DNA of 64,000 nt from Mesodorylaimus sp. YZB2_4 (taxonomy: Eukaryota > Nematoda > Enoplea > Dorylaimida > Dorylaimidae), in the NCBI GenBank assembly GCA_030248295.1, contig JASANH010000900.1, positions 124,001 through 188,000 of the forward strand, in the 5' to 3' direction. The notes beneath the pieces are model-generated. The model was given only the letters and a program-made list of their open reading frames with translations, made no database searches and was not told the DNA's origin. The translations under genes and the position numbers were made by a program. This document shows, piece after piece, positions 21,441-33,226 of this stretch; position 1 is the stretch's first letter, and each line of letters starts with the position of its first letter.

Positions 21441-22133
21441 TTAGGGTGTTGATCAACCTTTGACATCGCAGCACAGCAATGAAGCGCTGTGATGGTTACT
21501 GTAGAAGCTTCGGCAGTGGCATTCTTGGCTTCCATTCGTGGTTCAAGATGAATTTTGGTTTTTCTCTGTGTTGTAGAAAAATCTGTTTTTATTTTCTCTG
21601 GTTTCGAACGTCAATTATTCTTTTCAATGATTTCTGGTAATTATACGAGAATTCCAGGTGAAGAAAATAAATTAATCAAATAAGTTATCAGTGATAGACA
21701 AAAACCAAAAAATATAACGCTGCGCGTCTGCTTTGGTAAAATCAACGGAGTCTCCAATAGGGTGACTCTGGCCATATTTTCACGCACGAATTGATTTTGC
21801 GGACTCGATCAGGTTGTCCGATCTTTACTTGTCTCACGATCAGATCTACCAAACAGGCGGCTCTCCGAATTCTGAACTTCTGCTCGATTCGAGATCGCAA
21901 CATTTCTGAAACTATAGCTATTTATAACCAAAGATCCGCCCGCGAATCATTATGATTTCGTACTATATGCTTCAACAAATCGATAGCTGTCGTATGGTAT
22001 TTTATAAAAGTAATTTTTTGCTCTCCTGTGTCCTTTATTTGCATGAACATGTTGCATATTCATTAACTTATTTGAATTTCCTAGCTTCTAAAAAAGAATC
22101 TTGCGGGCTTCTCAAAAAATACCCGAATTTGTA

Positions 22134-23343
22134 CAGTCGACCTCGGATAATTGCAACCGCTCAGGACGCCAGAAAAAGTTGCAATTACGCGAAGTTTTGT
22201 CTGCTTTGCGCACATAAGTCACTACCAAACTTTAGTTATTAATACTACCAAAAGAGTTTTTTATCAGGGAAACAACATTTTTTAGTCAAATAGTTTTGAC
22301 TAATCGATTACGACCGAAATCTCTCCCTCACCGATCTTACAGCAATAACAGTTAGCAATTTTGCGTTGACGATGATGAATAACAAAGTTCTTGTGAACCA
22401 TGCAGTCGAGTTCACTCAGAGTCACACCGGATAATGTCACCCTTCGGTTACAGTGACCTCGGATAATTGCACCTCGAATAATTGCAACAAGTTCCCATTC
22501 CGATATTTTGAAGCTATAGTATGTTTCACGTGTACTTCAACCTCGGATAATTGCAACTCATTTTGGCGTCCCCAGCGGTTGCAATTATCCGAGATCGACC
22601 GTATTATCGCAGGTTTAAAAAGTCCCGAATTTTTCCGCTATACTTTATGTATATTTTGAATTCGCTTATCATCACGCTGAAATTTGCCCAGTCCGCTTAC
22701 TGTCATAAATTTCTGTGCTAAGGAAGATTAGGATCAGGAAAGTGTCACATTTGCAGCCTTGGCAGACTAAAACAAGCGCAAAATCGTCAGAAACTGGAAG
22801 TATCACAATAAAACGCGCAAATTTCGGGGCATAGCACCTTTTGCTTCAGCTTTGATTTGACTTAATAGCACATAATTTTAACCTTCTTCAATTACAAAAG
22901 CTGTTTGAAAAAGCGTTGCTTCTTTCAAATGGTTAAGAATACCCGAAAATGGTATGATTTAGCGAGAAAATGGAAAAAATTTCAGCTTTTTCGATTTCAG
23001 AGTGTACTTAGGCTTAATCGCAGCCCGGATATTGTCACATTTTCTTCCCATCCGGGGCTGGTGATACAAAGTGGACTCGACTGTACCCTCGATTTCATAA
23101 AAACCAACATATTGCAGCCAACTATGCCTAGGCCAAAGTGCGGGTAGTCTGAATTTGTTGTCGAAGTCTGATTACCCGTCCATCGTAAGAGAAAAATTGC
23201 AATTATGCGAAGTAAAATGCGACTTGGGGTGTAAAAAAGCGTTGCAATTAAGCGAAGTTGCAAATATCGGAGGTTGACACACATGGAAAACATAGGACAA
23301 AAATCGGGGAAAGAGAACTTGTTGCAATTATCCGAGGTCGACT
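22134..23343. mobile_element. Nested pogo/Tigger-like DNA elements (TA target sites)
   Basis: Four related ends are present. CAGTCGACCTCGGATAATTG starts at 22134 after TA; CAGTGACCTCGGATAATTGC starts at 22451 after TA. CAATTATCCGAGATCGACCG ends at 22601 before TA, and CAATTATCCGAGGTCGACTG ends at 23343 before TA. The subterminal sequence pairs 22134 with 22601 (...CAACCGCT..GGACGCCA) and 22451/22471 with 23343 (...CAACAAGTT). This implies two elements that overlap: about 468 bp and about 890 bp. TA duplication and the CTCGGATAATT termini fit the pogo/Tigger branch of Tc1/mariner. No transposase is encoded. Confidence 0.75.
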
Positions 23344-23799
23344 GTATTATGTAAGGCACAGAAATTTTTACAAATCTTATTTTTGAAACAATTATTAACC
23401 CCAAACTTGAGTTTGGCGGTTGCTGGGGCCGTGGAAAACATGCACGCACTCAATGATTCAGACGTGTGGGCATGCTCGATCGACCTGTATTTTTCATGTG
23501 TTCTGTTGCCGCTAGGTATTTCAAAATCTTCCGCCTCGATCTTACTTGGTCAGGCTTGCTTGCACCTTTTCTAAGCAGTTCTGACATGAAAGCGCGCGAA
23601 AGAAGCATTTTTGTGTTCACGTACAGAAACGAGAATGTTCCATTGTTGATTCACATCGGCAGCCCCCTACCACTCTGTTTACCCACTCACGTGACCACCC
23701 TCCTAGTCACCTCATGACGCGCTTTCCCCCACCCCATTCCCATCGTCAGTCTGGTTTCTGTGTGCTCTTCGTCAGTCGAATTTGTCAAACAGTCCAAAC

Positions 23800-25913
23800 A
23801 TGGCTGACAATAGAAGACGGAGCAAGCGTGTGAATGCTTGTGGCTACGTATCATTATGGATGCTCTTCTCAGTTACCATTTGCCTAATCTATTTAGATCA
23901 TATAAAACGCATATTTGAGAAACCTGGCCAACACACCTTCATTGGATTATACGTCTCGTTGGTGGCACTGATCTGCTGCTTTTTGGGACTTGTTCAATTC
24001 TTTCATTTTAAAAGGCGATTGCTCGATGCTGTTCGAAGTCTATTAAAAATAGTGTTTGTAATCAGTGCTTTTGGGACGGCACTGGGTGATTTTGTCATCC
24101 TTTCCTATTTCATCTTTCCAAAATTATACGCAGCGCAAATCACGGAACCATTGGAGTTGCGCAAACGAATCCAGAATTGGATGCCACAAAATGCGCCTGG
24201 CACTGGCATGAATACTGACCCCGCAATCGATGACAGGCTTTGGCCGTCGGACAGTCAAGACGTCAATTACGTCTGGATTGGAGTCACAATAGCCATTGGA
24301 TTATTGGCGGCAGCGCAGTGTAAGTTTGGAAAGGGGACAGATTGAGATGGTTCTAATGCCTGACCGATTATACCAGCTTGAAAAAGCATACCGACTTTAT
24401 AGCGCACAAAATTTGAACTTTATCGGTTTTACTTGAAAGTGTCAGTACATATTCGAGGGTACTTCAATTTTTACAGAGAATGGCCCAATTATAACTCGGT
24501 ATAATGGTGAACTTTACCAAGAAGATCGGGAGGCTGAGCTACAAATTTGGGCCTTGGGGAGCATACTCGAGGTGACACTCGATTAATCACTTCACGTCAC
24601 ACCATTTGACGATTATTGCCTTGACCACACTGCACACTGCATCATATTCTATCCAAGTGGTACAGTGTCTACGAGCACCTCTTTCCTCTGCAGTATTCTT
24701 TACTCTATCGGTGATCAGTTACATCCTAGCACCCTGTCCTCAACAAAGTGGTGGGAGCTCCTCGGGACTGGAGGCTGGGTAAATATTAGTTCCAGGCAGA
24801 ATTTGCCTTTGATGCGAATGAGAGACCTCGTAAGAGCAGTGTAACAGGCTGGACAGCCCTATGAATTAGAGAATACCACGGGAAGGGGGGGGGGGCGAAG
24901 CCTCAAAAACCCTCGAAGCCGGCATCCTAGTCCGAGTCATCAATCTGACAGGTTTCTCGTGGAGGCGCTTATTGAACGTGAGTGTCAGCTTGAACTGGTC
25001 ATCATGTAGTAGAAACTGCATGGCACCTGCCCTAGAAGATATGTGCTTGCTATTCGCCAAAAATACACATGGGGACATTTCGGACTATATCCGAAATAGG
25101 CCCAGATGACGGTACTTTTCCTTTCAATCGAAGTCAACACACATTCTGGCGGGTTTTTCGCGTTATTTGAGCACCGTTAGATAAATTTCGATGACTTTTG
25201 ACCCCAGTATGCGAGACATGGTAGTCGAGATCTCTACGACGGGATTTCGCAAAATTTTGATCAGTTCCTAAGATATCGATCGCCTTCTAAAGTGTGGACC
25301 CGCGCGTTATACGGTAGAATGTAGAATGAGTCCACAACTTTGACCAGCGAAGGATATATCAATCCTTTTTGAGCTTGAAAGTTTACTAAAAGTGCCTACT
25401 TCTTCTCACTTTTTCCTTGTGCCTTCCATCCGATCTACTAGTCGTAAGATATATTCCACGCAGGCGTATATTGCAGCATCGCTGCAACAGCGATCGTACT
25501 TACGCTAGTTCGTGTGGCAAGTCAAATAACACACTACAGCGTGTCCTTCACAGTGGGCTTCAGGGGACTCACAATTCAGCTACACAAACTGCATAGAAAA
25601 GGGCTGGGTGGGGGGTTAATATTATTGAGTCGGGATTTCTTTGCTTTCTATAGAAGCGCCTATTTGATGGCTTATCGCCTTCATTCTTCTAACTTCCCTC
25701 CACTTTTTCAGTCACCCTCGCTTTGCTGTGTGCTCTGACCGCCTGCTTATCTTGCACGATTCGATGTCGTTGCCGACGTCAAAGACGTGAACTTGGCGCC
25801 ACTCAAGAATTAGAGCGAGCCATCGTAAGTGCTAACATTGTGCTCTCAATGAACAGCCAAGCCAAGAAATTTTGTCTTAGGTTGTAACTGAGGAAGCAAG
25901 TGATCGAAAGTAA
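23800..25913 (+). CDS. Four-helix membrane protein, MADNRR type (family member C)
   Basis: Exon 1 is 23800-24319 (CAGT/GTAAGT, phase 1), exon 2 is 25712-25824 (CAG/TCACCC to ATC/GTAAGT, phase 0), and exon 3 is 25881-25913 (CTTAG/GTTGTAACTGAG to TAA), giving 221 aa. The start was chosen at MADNRR, shared with the gene at 20.0 kb. Helices: VSLWMLFSVTICLIYLDHI, FIGLYVSLVALICCFLGLV, LLKIVFVISAFGTALGDFVIL, and VNYVWIGVTIAIGLLAAAQ plus FTLALLCALTACLSC. The loop between helices 3 and 4 is longer than in the 20-kb gene (about 45 residues). A basic cluster (RCRCRRQRR) follows helix 4 and the tail ends EEASDRK. Function unknown; tandem orientation with its neighbours suggests local duplication. Confidence 0.78.
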
Positions 25914-26170
25914 AATTGGTCTCTTTCAAAGAAGCATTATCGAAGTGTCAGTCAAACGGCAGATTGTGCAATTTAAAAACTTGTTTGCGCTGAAATTTAG
26001 TATTTTGTTTACTCAGTTTTCTGTGATATGCTGCATTGTTCACACAATTCTATCCCCATCTAGATATACCACATACTTTACGCGTGGATGCACCAATAAC
26101 TACAGAATTATCCGGCCGCATTTCCACAGGGAAACGTTCCCATTCACGTGGACCCATACGATTTATCAAA

Positions 26171-26926
26171 ATGATGACTTCCAGCACGTCACCGCCACAA
26201 AATTTCGTCTTGGCTCGTATGGCTATATTTTTAGATGGCGGTGTCTTCATCGCCAGTGTGGCTACTTTTATGAGCGAGACAGTCTTACCTTGGGAGAACA
26301 AGTTCAGCTGTGATGGACAGAAAGTCGCAGACATGAATTTTATAAACTTTCGATTTGGTGTAGGTGCGGAGACATTGGCCGTGGCTTGGGTCACTCTTAT
26401 GATAGCTCTTGCCCACAGTAAGCTGACGCTATATGTTTTTACACAGAGTTTAGGCCATAAAAATAAAAGCTTATTTTTTAAGACTGTTTTCATTGCACCG
26501 AGTTTTTGTTAGCTGCGACTCTGAGGCACTGCACAAATAATTTGAGGTATCAGGAATCTGTGAAGTCCTATTCACATTCTCGCTCCTTGAGTGGCCAAAA
26601 AAGATAACAGGAAACAGACATAAAGTCAAGAAAAATATAAGGTCAAGTCGCTTACTGACCACTGACTCACGTTTGTTTCAGTGATTTGCGCTCTTGTGTC
26701 TTGTTTCTATCTGATCAAGAGCCGGCCTGATATACACAAATCAACCCGCGACAAACTCGGACCATGCACCGTGCCCATCGAGCTGGCTGTTCCTAACGCT
26801 GCCCTGGTGCTGGTTCCGCAGTCAGTCTATCGACATTACAGGCGAGTCGCAGACAGAGCTTCTGCTCCAAACAATCCGAGCGTGGTCGCAGTGTCCCCAT
26901 ATTTTATCTTCGCGATGAATGAGTAA
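26171..26926 (+). CDS. Reduced or 5'-incomplete member of the four-helix family (member D)
   Basis: Exon 26171-26417 (CACA/GTAAGC, phase 1) joins exon 26682-26926 (TTTCAG/TGATTTGC to TAA), giving 163 aa from the first in-frame ATG. The first exon holds LARMAIFLDGGVFIASVATFM, corresponding to helix 3, and TLAVAWVTLMIALAH, corresponding to the front of helix 4. The next exon completes it as MICALVSCFYLI. The phase-1 cut after ALAH is identical to the gene at 15.2 kb. Helices 1-2 are not visible: either an upstream exon was missed or the gene has lost them. The tail is unusually long (about 65 residues) and ends FAMNE. It begins only 250 bp after the preceding paralogue. Confidence 0.55.
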
Positions 26927-28656
26927 CTGGAGTGGAGACCGCGAGGGTAGGGGAGCTAGTTTCCAGCACTTCTCACCGATTGCTTCACGTCAAAATGTTT
27001 AGCTAGCGTTAACCGGCATGGTGTCTTCCCAAATCGATATTGGACGGTGATTGAAAGAAAAAGTTTCTGTTACGCGATCCATACATTGTAATTTTGAGCT
27101 TATCGGAGTAAAAGTTGGCAAATCTCATTCACTGCGTGAGACTGACATATTTTGAAAGTATGTACAGGATCTTTGTACTTCAAATGTGTGTTTCGCGATA
27201 CATTTGTCTGGAAAATGAGATTTCCTGCCTTTTATATTCCTGATAAAGGGGGGAACCTGAAGCAGTGCGCCGACTTGCCAACCCGTCGGTCCAACTTTCG
27301 GTGCATACCAACCTTCAGTCTCTCAGCCGCCTCGGTGGTGTAGTATTGAAAGGCGCGTGTCACAGTTTGCCAAACAGATATCTGGAAACCGGTCAGCCCT
27401 GATTTCAACTCTGGCCGTCTGAGAACCTGGTGAAGTTCGCTCAGCGCCTTGGTGGGTGACTCACCCTTCCTCGAGTGCACTAGCCTTTTGTTATGAAGTA
27501 AAACAGGAACGGGAACAGGCGAACCAGATTTCACACAACCAAGTAACAAGCAATACAGTCCACAAGTTCACAAAAATGCCGCGTTTTGCCGGGGAAGGAG
27601 GAGAATATTTGAAAACGTTACCACATGGAAATCATCAGGTTTTGTTTTAGTTTTTCAATTAGCAAAAAATTCATGAAATGAAACTGGGAAAGGTAGTACA
27701 TGTGGTTTGATGCGCCTTCGGAGCCGGCCAGTCCAGGCTGACAGAAGGTGATCAGGAAAGATCCTGCCTGGCTCTGGCTGGTCACGTGTACTCGCGGTTT
27801 TAGGGTTGGCAAGTAGACCATAACAACTGGCCTCATTTATGCAACCAGCTTGGGGAAGGTGGCTCGTATAAAAAGGCTCATATCTGCAGTTCTTGTGAAG
27901 TGAATATTTCAGGGACTGTGTTGGGAAAAATGCCATTCCTCATGAGAGCATTTTTAACTGCACAATCCCCTGCTTAGGGCTGGAATTTTGACGAATCTGC
28001 AGCTTCGCGAGACTTTCTTGCCGCAATGGGGCACAGAACACTGCGATGTTTTTCTTGCTTTAATTCAGTCAGATAGTTGAAGCGATGTTAATTTGATTTA
28101 GATGGAGATAAGGAAAACGATATCAACATTTGATTTCTATTCATTATATTCAATGTCATTTGTATGTCAATTTCTTTTCAAAATCTAAAGGGCTCAGGGC
28201 TCAGGTACTGACCTTTAAGTTTCACTTTTAAAGCGCCTTCGACTTTTGTCTAAAACAGCTAGGTATACCTTGACACCGCATCTTTTTAACGAGATCTTTG
28301 TAAAGTCTTCTTCAGTGTTAATAATAAGAGATAGATGGGAAAGAATTTGAAAAAAAATACAATAAATCAATAAAGATAAAAAAGGAAGAAATTTCTCAAA
28401 GTTAAGAAAGGGGGATAGTACAGTAGATTAATATGGAAAAGGGAACATAGTATCGGAGAATTTATTGATAAGCACGCTTTTTCTTCTCATACGAGGCTGC
28501 TTTTGTCTCATAATATTTACGATTAGTTGTCCTTGCCCATTGAATTCAATCAGTAGTTGATGTGATGAAGATTGCAGTGATAATTGTGATACTAACATCT
28601 GACGACTGAACTCCTTGTTAGTGAATTGACATTGGCATGTGTGTATATTCATTTTC
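26927..28656. other. Intergenic; one isolated TATA motif, no gene recognised
   Basis: A canonical-looking TATAAAAAG stands at 27867-27875, but only a 16-codon ORF follows. AT-rich sequence with AATAAA-type strings at 28.3-28.4 kb. No family resemblance in any ORF. Confidence 0.35.
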
Positions 28657-28660
28657 ATGT

Positions 28661-28812
28661 TTTACCACATTACCAAACGCTTATGCGGACTCGAGGGTGA
28701 AGGGACACATTTTACACGAAATGATTTACTGGGCCGCGAGTCGAACACTCGCACGTAACTGCGCACCTGGCGTGAGAGGCAGACGCCCAACCCACCAGGC
28801 CACGAGGCCGGT
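28661..28812 (-). repeat. tRNA-like SINE, best preserved copy
   Basis: Plus-strand order: TTTACCACATTACCAAACGC, TTATGCGGACTCGAGGGTGA, AGGGACACATTTTACACG, then a tRNA-like head with CGAGTCGAACACTCGCACG (B-box complement), TGCGCACCTGGCGTGAGAGG and CCACCAGGCCACGAGGCC (A-box complement). The anticodon arm would have an oversized loop, so this is a SINE head and not a tRNA gene. Confidence 0.75.
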
Positions 28813-28825
28813 ATGTATAACTGTG

Positions 28826-29146
28826 CAAGTAAAAAGAAACTACGTTTTCATAGAAAGCCAAAGAGTGCTGGACTGCTGGAAGAAAGTGGAAATCCTTGCC
28901 CAAAGAATGTATCCTTCCATCAAGATCAGAGATGAGAACAAGATCTTCGGTCTGGCTGGCATAAAAAGCAAAGCTATGCTCGTGACAGCGAACATAGTTT
29001 TGCAGTCAGCCCAGCAATGTGTCTGGTTCTCCAGAATGGATTTCGAGGAAAAAGGAAAACTGGTAGATTTATGGGAATCACTGAGGAAGAGACTCTGGGT
29101 CTCGACAAACAGGGCTCAATTCATTTTAGACCAGCATCGGTTTTAG
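28826..29146 (+). mobile_element. 5'-truncated LINE, C-terminal coding end
   Basis: The frame encodes VLDCWKKVEILAQRM, then IFGLAGIKSKAM, SAQQCVWFSRMDFEEKG and LWESLRKRLW before a stop at 29144. The first part aligns with FWNRVNVLIQGSD...KEVSVLF at the end of the RT ORF at 14.9 kb and continues beyond it. This marks it as the 3' end of a related L1/Tx1-type LINE. It abuts the tRNA-like SINE head. Confidence 0.65.
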
Positions 29147-29159
29147 GATACTTTTCTCA

Positions 29160-31306
29160 AGTCTTTTTTCATGCAAGAATTGAAAAATATGAAATAGAAT
29201 AATTATAAAAAGGTTTATCTTTGATCATTTGAGGACCACTATTTTCGTTTTCTTTGTGGGGACTAAAAGATGCATTGCGTGATATGTGTCTGATTTTGTA
29301 CCGCCTTTAAGTAAAAAATGCTGATTAAAAAAAAGAGCCTGATAAAATGAATTCCGAATACAAGATCCTCAGCTTTTGTCTTTTGCTTTTACTGGTTGCC
29401 TCGCGCGACAACCTACAACAACCGTTTCTGCCTTGATCTTCGTATTAGTACATATTTGGAATGCGCTACGTACCGAGCCACAATGACCCGCGAGTCGGGG
29501 TCAGTGATTGTCTTTGTCTGTAATATCCTTTGTGATTGCGAGCAGTGACTGCGTATAGGTCAGCATTGACGTCATGTAGTGACGGCCGAGGTCACAGTAC
29601 AGTATATAAATAGACCGAAAACACTCTACTGGTCACTAAATTCAGTGGATATCCCTGCAGCAACGGGTCGTAGCTTAGGCTGTGTTGAATATGCACCGTT
29701 GTTTTGAATCATTGCACATTCGACACAGGCCTTGAGCTGTGGCTGATCCTTCTACCCCCTGACTAATTTTCAATGGCGAATTCAAACATAGCGGGTTTTT
29801 TGTCAAGTTCATTTATTCGTTGATGGGTCGGGTTCAAGGTTGCGTCCAGTTGGTCGTAGCTGCGGTCTCATCGCTTCTCTGCTTTCTCCGGTAATGTTAA
29901 TTTGTTAGAACGGACGGGGTTTGCTTTATATAACTTATGATTTAAATTTCCCGCGCTTTCAGTGGCTCCATTCTAATTCGTATGTTACGGGTCGGCGTGC
30001 ACTTTTCGCCTCCAGCTAGGCCGGCTAGCGCTTGCCTGCAGCGTCTGCTTGGTGCCATGATGCTTGGTGATGATTCCTGGCTGCTGCTGTTCTGTGCGAT
30101 GGAAGATGTGCGAATTGGATTATTCGGAATTCTTACGTGAAATGTATTGAAATATTTCGGTGATAGGTCGTGAATGGATTCCTCGGTCGAGCTAGATAAG
30201 GGTGCTCACCGGGTTCACATTCATGATTCCTCATCTGACTATTCCGTCATCCGAAAACAGCGAGCGAATGTACTGTCTGGTGTTTGATCGAGTTCAGCTG
30301 TTGCTTTTAGTGTCCATGGCTTGCCTATATGATAGCTATGGCACGGAAAGCAGCTAATTGACCTGATCCTGTCTACGATTTGGTTAATTTTTGCCTTTTA
30401 GCCAAGAAGATATAAAATGACAAGTGATTTATAGTGAAATGATTAACCAGGTGGTTATTTTGTGTTGATTGCCTTTTTTCCGTTCGTGCAATAAAAAAAA
30501 ACAGAAAATGTGTGAAATTGCGAAAGGGCGAGTTGCATTCGTTAGATTGCATATACTCGATTTGGTGAGGTTTTGGTTCGAGCCGTCCGCGCTAGCTATC
30601 TCTCCTTGATTCTGTGGGACCCGACTGCGAGCACGTTCACCTTCGCATAGGCAACGCACCGAATGCAGACAATTATGTACAGTATGCCTCGATTTCGACC
30701 AGTAATATATACTGAAGAACCGCATCCTTGCGAAATCGCGTTTTATTTTGTGAATTATCCATCTTACTTGAAAGTAGACCCTGGCCCAATAGTTTCGTTA
30801 AATTGCAGCTCCAGTAATCAATGCTCCTGGGCTCGATTCCAGCCGACAGCTTTACTTTTTGATTTGATTTGATTTTTGATTGTTTTTTATAAGCTTTTGT
30901 GAAACTTTTCACACCCGTACTGGATCGACTGGCACTTTATTCTTTTCGCAGTGTTGGCAGCTAGGAGCGGCACCAGTCAGGGTGATGTTTCCAGCACCTA
31001 AACACCGGGAGCCTTGGTGGACTGTCCTGACATTTTGACGCAGTGAAAAACCTCAAAAACGAGTGGTCTAATGACGGCATGGCACGTTATTGCGTGAGGA
31101 AACAGGAGAAATAAGACAAGCCACTGATATTCAGAAATAAGCACTAAAGCTCGAAGCCAGAAGCGAAATTCTACCGTGCAATCTAATGCACACTGCTAAA
31201 CAGTGCAAAGCACGATTATGCGGATACATTGACAATCAAAAATCACAGAAAATTTTATTCGTCCGCCGTCATAGAATCTCTGATCGATTGACCGGTCTCG
31301 ATTTAT
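29160..31306. other. Region with a strong orphan core promoter; no ORF recognised
   Basis: See the CRE/TATA entry at 29567-29637. Downstream sequence on the plus strand has only short ORFs, with a possible 5' splice site (CTCCG/GTAATG) at about 29890. A non-coding first exon or a non-coding RNA is possible. Confidence 0.35.
29567..29637 (+). promoter_or_regulatory. Core promoter: CRE, TATA box and initiator
   Basis: A palindromic TGACGTCA (29567-29574) is followed by TATATAAA (29603-29610) and an initiator-like TCACTA with A at about 29636, about 30 bp from the TATA box. The spacing is that of a real RNA polymerase II core promoter. No coding exon is recognised downstream. Confidence 0.6.
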
Positions 31307-32469
31307 TCATTCTCTGATTCTATGAATTCTGGTCTTTTCTTTGGGTCCCAGCTAAAAAACGTCATCGTAGGCCGGTTTCTAAGATGCACCCCCTGCTTTT
31401 CACAGTTTGAGTCAGTGGCTTCATTACCATTTCTGTTTCGTGTCGTCCTCCGTGTTGTCCGTTTTGACGACCCTTTTTTCGACTCACAAACGACGAAACG
31501 ACGCCGATGGCCAAAATCAAACCGGATAAGATGTAGGCGGCGACTGAAAAGATGCCTTGTTTAGTGACATGTTCTGGGCGCTGTGAGTCGGAAGTTGAGG
31601 CGTGAAATGAAAGATATTGGTTGTGATAGCTGCAATGACATGGCTTATCTGCAAGAATCGGCACTAGTTTTTTTAAGTCTATGAAACTGGTCTCCTCTTG
31701 GTATTTAGTTCAGTCCGCACCCACTTTGGCTAGCTAATCTGCTCCCAAAATCCTCATATTTTCCTCTCGTACTCCCTCGCTTGTCTTCACGCGGAAGTCT
31801 CAGCTCCGGTTTTCTAACCCGTCCCTGATGCTCCCTTGGTACCCTGCCTTGATCCGTCCCACGAGCAATATGGCATGGGCACTGCGTCGACCTACTCTGC
31901 AAAACTGTTGTTACCAAAATTCCAAAATTGGCCGCAATAATGACATATGTAGCCAAGGGCAATTGCGTTTCTGGGAATTCATATTTGGCTCTATCAATCT
32001 GCCAATTTATTTGTTTCATATAGTTCTCTTTTCTCTCATTTTCTTTGCTGTAAAACTCTTTCAAATACTCGCTTTGTGCATTCAAACACGCTTGTATTTC
32101 CAGATCGGCCAAAATGGTAGCGATGATAAATCCGAGTAGGCACAAGACTAAGTGAGCTGTGCCTAGCAACAAAGCCAACTTCTTAGTGACCACCAGTCCG
32201 ATCACGACCACCCCCACCAGACCAATGATCAGACCAGGGATGCCCACGTGGACGCCAGTATATCGATGACAATATGCTCGGGTACTCGAGTGAACCAGGG
32301 TGTACGGGGGCTTGTCCTCACTGGAACTGGTACTGATAAAAGTGGCATTGATCACGCCGAGAGTAATCAGAAGACAAGAAGTGATGAAAATGAAGCAAGA
32401 AAGTCCTTGCAATAAGAGTTTGTAATTATGTTTCTCTAATCCAATTTTCCGCTCTTCTAAGTTTGCCAT
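31307..32469 (-). CDS. Four-helix membrane protein (family member E)
   Basis: Exon 1 is 32469-31896 (AGA/GTAGGT, phase 1), exon 2 is 31543-31428 (TTTCAG/TCGCC to ATG/GTAATG, phase 0), and exon 3 is 31351-31307 (TTTTAG/CTGGGA to TGA), giving 244 aa. Helices: LLQGLSCFIFITSCLLITLGV, IPGLIIGLVGVVVIGLVVT, ALLLGTAHLVLCLLGFIIATIL, and LATYVIIAANFGILVTTVLQ completed by IAAYILSGLILAIGVV. The 50-residue loop between helices 3 and 4 is charged and probably alpha-helical (SEYLKEFYSKENERKENYMK). A basic stop (SRKKGR) follows helix 4. The phase-1 intron inside helix 4 and the phase-0 intron before a short tail match the genes at 20.0 and 23.8 kb. No named family recognised. Confidence 0.75.
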
Positions 32470-32999
32470 GTTTTGATGTGATGATAGGAAGAGAGAGGGG
32501 CTTCCACTCGACGACAGTTGAGTGTCCGACAGGAGACGAATCTGATTTTGACTTTTGTCGGCTAGATTTTGTGGGGGACTGGTTTCGGTGTGATGTCTTC
32601 ATGGCGCAGCTCGCTCCTGTTTATAGTTGAATGCGAATAAAAAGGGCAAAGGGGGATTGTCAATTTGATGAAAAAGGAATGGACTTGTTTCTACTTGGAC
32701 AGGTTTACCCACCGAGGGCCAGGTGGCTATTGTTAGGTAAGAGAAACGGGCATGAATCATGTTTGGTTGGCAAAGTGTGCATTAGGACTCGCTCGTTCCA
32801 CATGGGTGCAAGGAATGTGAAAAGTTGGAGACTGGCCAAGAGTGCTCAATTCTTCCACAGTGCCACCCACTGTTGGTGGTGCAAAGTAGGCAAGTACCTA
32901 CTAGTCCAGCTAGAAGCAGATCGCAACAGATAGAGTGAACCAGGCATTTAGGCATCATGGAAAAATGCAGAAACTAAAAATTCGAAATTCAAAAACATA

Positions 33000-33071
33000 T
33001 GCCGTGACCAGGATTCGAACCTGGGTTATTACGGCCACAACGTAATGTCCTAACCACTAGACGATCACGGC
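33000..33071 (-). tRNA. trnH-GTG: tRNA-His (anticodon GTG)
   Basis: 72 nt. Minus strand reads GCCGTGATCGTCTAGTGGTT then AGGACATTACGTTGTGGCCG. The anticodon stem-loop TTACG-TTGTGGC-CGTAA carries GTG (complement at 33036-33038). B-box GGTTCGAATCC and the paired T-stem CCAGG/CCTGG are intact; the acceptor ends TCACGGC plus A. Looks functional. Confidence 0.95.
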
Positions 33072-33226
33072 CAGAAATTAGGCGCGCCAGTGACTATTTC
33101 CAATCAGTCTCGTGAGAGCTGCGTAAAATATGTCTTGATGACTTTGCAAAGTCTGCAAAACTGCAGCTGCGTAAAACTGCTAAAAAAATTTATCATATTG
33201 TATGCCTGCAAGAAAAATGAGCATTG

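Noticed and set aside
26064-26099. Alternative third exon for the 23.8-kb gene (ATCTAG/ATATACC)
   Set aside because: The acceptor at 25880 gives a shorter intron with a better branch-point-like TGCTAAC and a polar tail like the paralogues.
27867-27930. TATAAAAAG as a gene promoter
   Set aside because: No initiator at the right distance and only a 16-codon ORF downstream.
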